Positions 6,463 to 6,645 of a stretch of 6,645 nucleotides of DNA are shown here, one piece after another; the first letter of the stretch is position 1, and every line of letters starts with the position of its first letter. The DNA is from NIOZ-UU13 sp032250555 (GTDB taxonomy: Bacteria; Planctomycetota; Phycisphaerae; Sedimentisphaerales; Anaerobacaceae): contig JAVVFI010000318.1 of the NCBI GenBank assembly GCA_032250555.1, positions 1-6,645 on the forward strand, given 5' to 3'. The notes beneath the pieces were generated by a model. It was not told where the DNA came from, ran no database searches, and worked only from the letters and a program-made list of their open reading frames with translations. Both the position numbers and the translations under genes were made by a program.

Positions 6463-6645
6463 TTACAGCCTTGTTTGACAGAAGTTTTTTTATCTCGGAC
6501 AGCAGAACATCAGGCTCTACCGGCTTGTCCAGGAATACATCAACCGGCAGCCATGTAGGGTCTCCCGCGGTGGATTTGAAACCTATACCAGTCCTGTTCT
6601 CAACCGCTGTCAGCATCAGGACAGGCATATTTTTGAACTGAGGAT
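6446..6645 (-). CDS. Response regulator, C-terminal part of receiver domain (5' end outside window)
   Basis: About 66 codons are open from the right edge to a TGA at 6446-6448. The first visible residues (PQFKNMPVLMLTA) are receiver strand beta-4 with the conserved Thr of LTA. FLDKPVEPDVLLSEI is strand beta-5 with the conserved Lys-Pro, followed by helix alpha-5. The phospho-accepting Asp lies upstream, outside the window. Between LTA and DKP there is a longer than usual loop (GFKSTAGDPTWLPVD). The protein ends about 12 residues after the receiver's last helix, so it has no C-terminal DNA-binding domain, unlike RegA/PrrA. It is either a single-domain regulator or carries an output domain N-terminally. 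The ATG in the visible part (6628) is internal to the domain and not the start. The 17-base overlap with the kinase gene marks it as the likely cognate partner. Confidence 0.9.
   Translation of the reverse strand, partial: PQFKNMPVLMLTAVENRTGIGFKSTAGDPTWLPVDVFLDKPVEPDVLLSEIKKLLSNKAVNGTSI

Overview
The window is a single block of six genes, all on the minus strand, read from right to left. It looks like part of a respiratory or electron-transfer operon from a Gram-negative anaerobe. Evidence for this is two exported multiheme c-type cytochromes (12 and 15 predicted hemes), other exported proteins, a membrane-bound sensor kinase, modest GC content and often weak Shine-Dalgarno sequences. A short Pro-Asn-Glu-Pro stretch in the leftmost gene, together with the gene mix, reminds me of uncultured Planctomycetota (Phycisphaerae-type), but no marker gene fixes the lineage and this is a guess.

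Layout in transcription order: (1) the C-terminal part of a response-regulator receiver domain (6446-6645, running off the right edge), overlapping by 17 bases (2) a six-helix RegB-like histidine kinase (5113-6462) with a GGIENPF motif; then, after 62 bases, (3) a membrane-anchored NapC/NrfH-type dodecaheme cytochrome (3659-5050); 8 bases on, (4) an exported cysteine-free protein made of three diverged copies of one domain (2478-3650); after a 148-base gap holding an 18-bp palindrome, (5) a 15-heme periplasmic or surface cytochrome of the doubled-CXXCH type (953-2329); and, 23 bases on, (6) an exported thioredoxin-like/TPR protein that lacks the CXXC motif (1-929, running off the left edge).

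A working model, which is inference: the NapC-type protein takes electrons from the quinol pool and passes them along its own 12 hemes to the 15-heme cytochrome. The two non-heme exported proteins would help assemble or scaffold the chain. The kinase carries the motif that binds quinone in RegB/PrrB, so it may sense the redox state of the same pool and, with the response regulator, tune the system. No catalytic subunit with a recognisable substrate site, no outer-membrane barrel and no transposon, tRNA, rRNA or CRISPR is visible. The physiological electron acceptor therefore cannot be read from this window.
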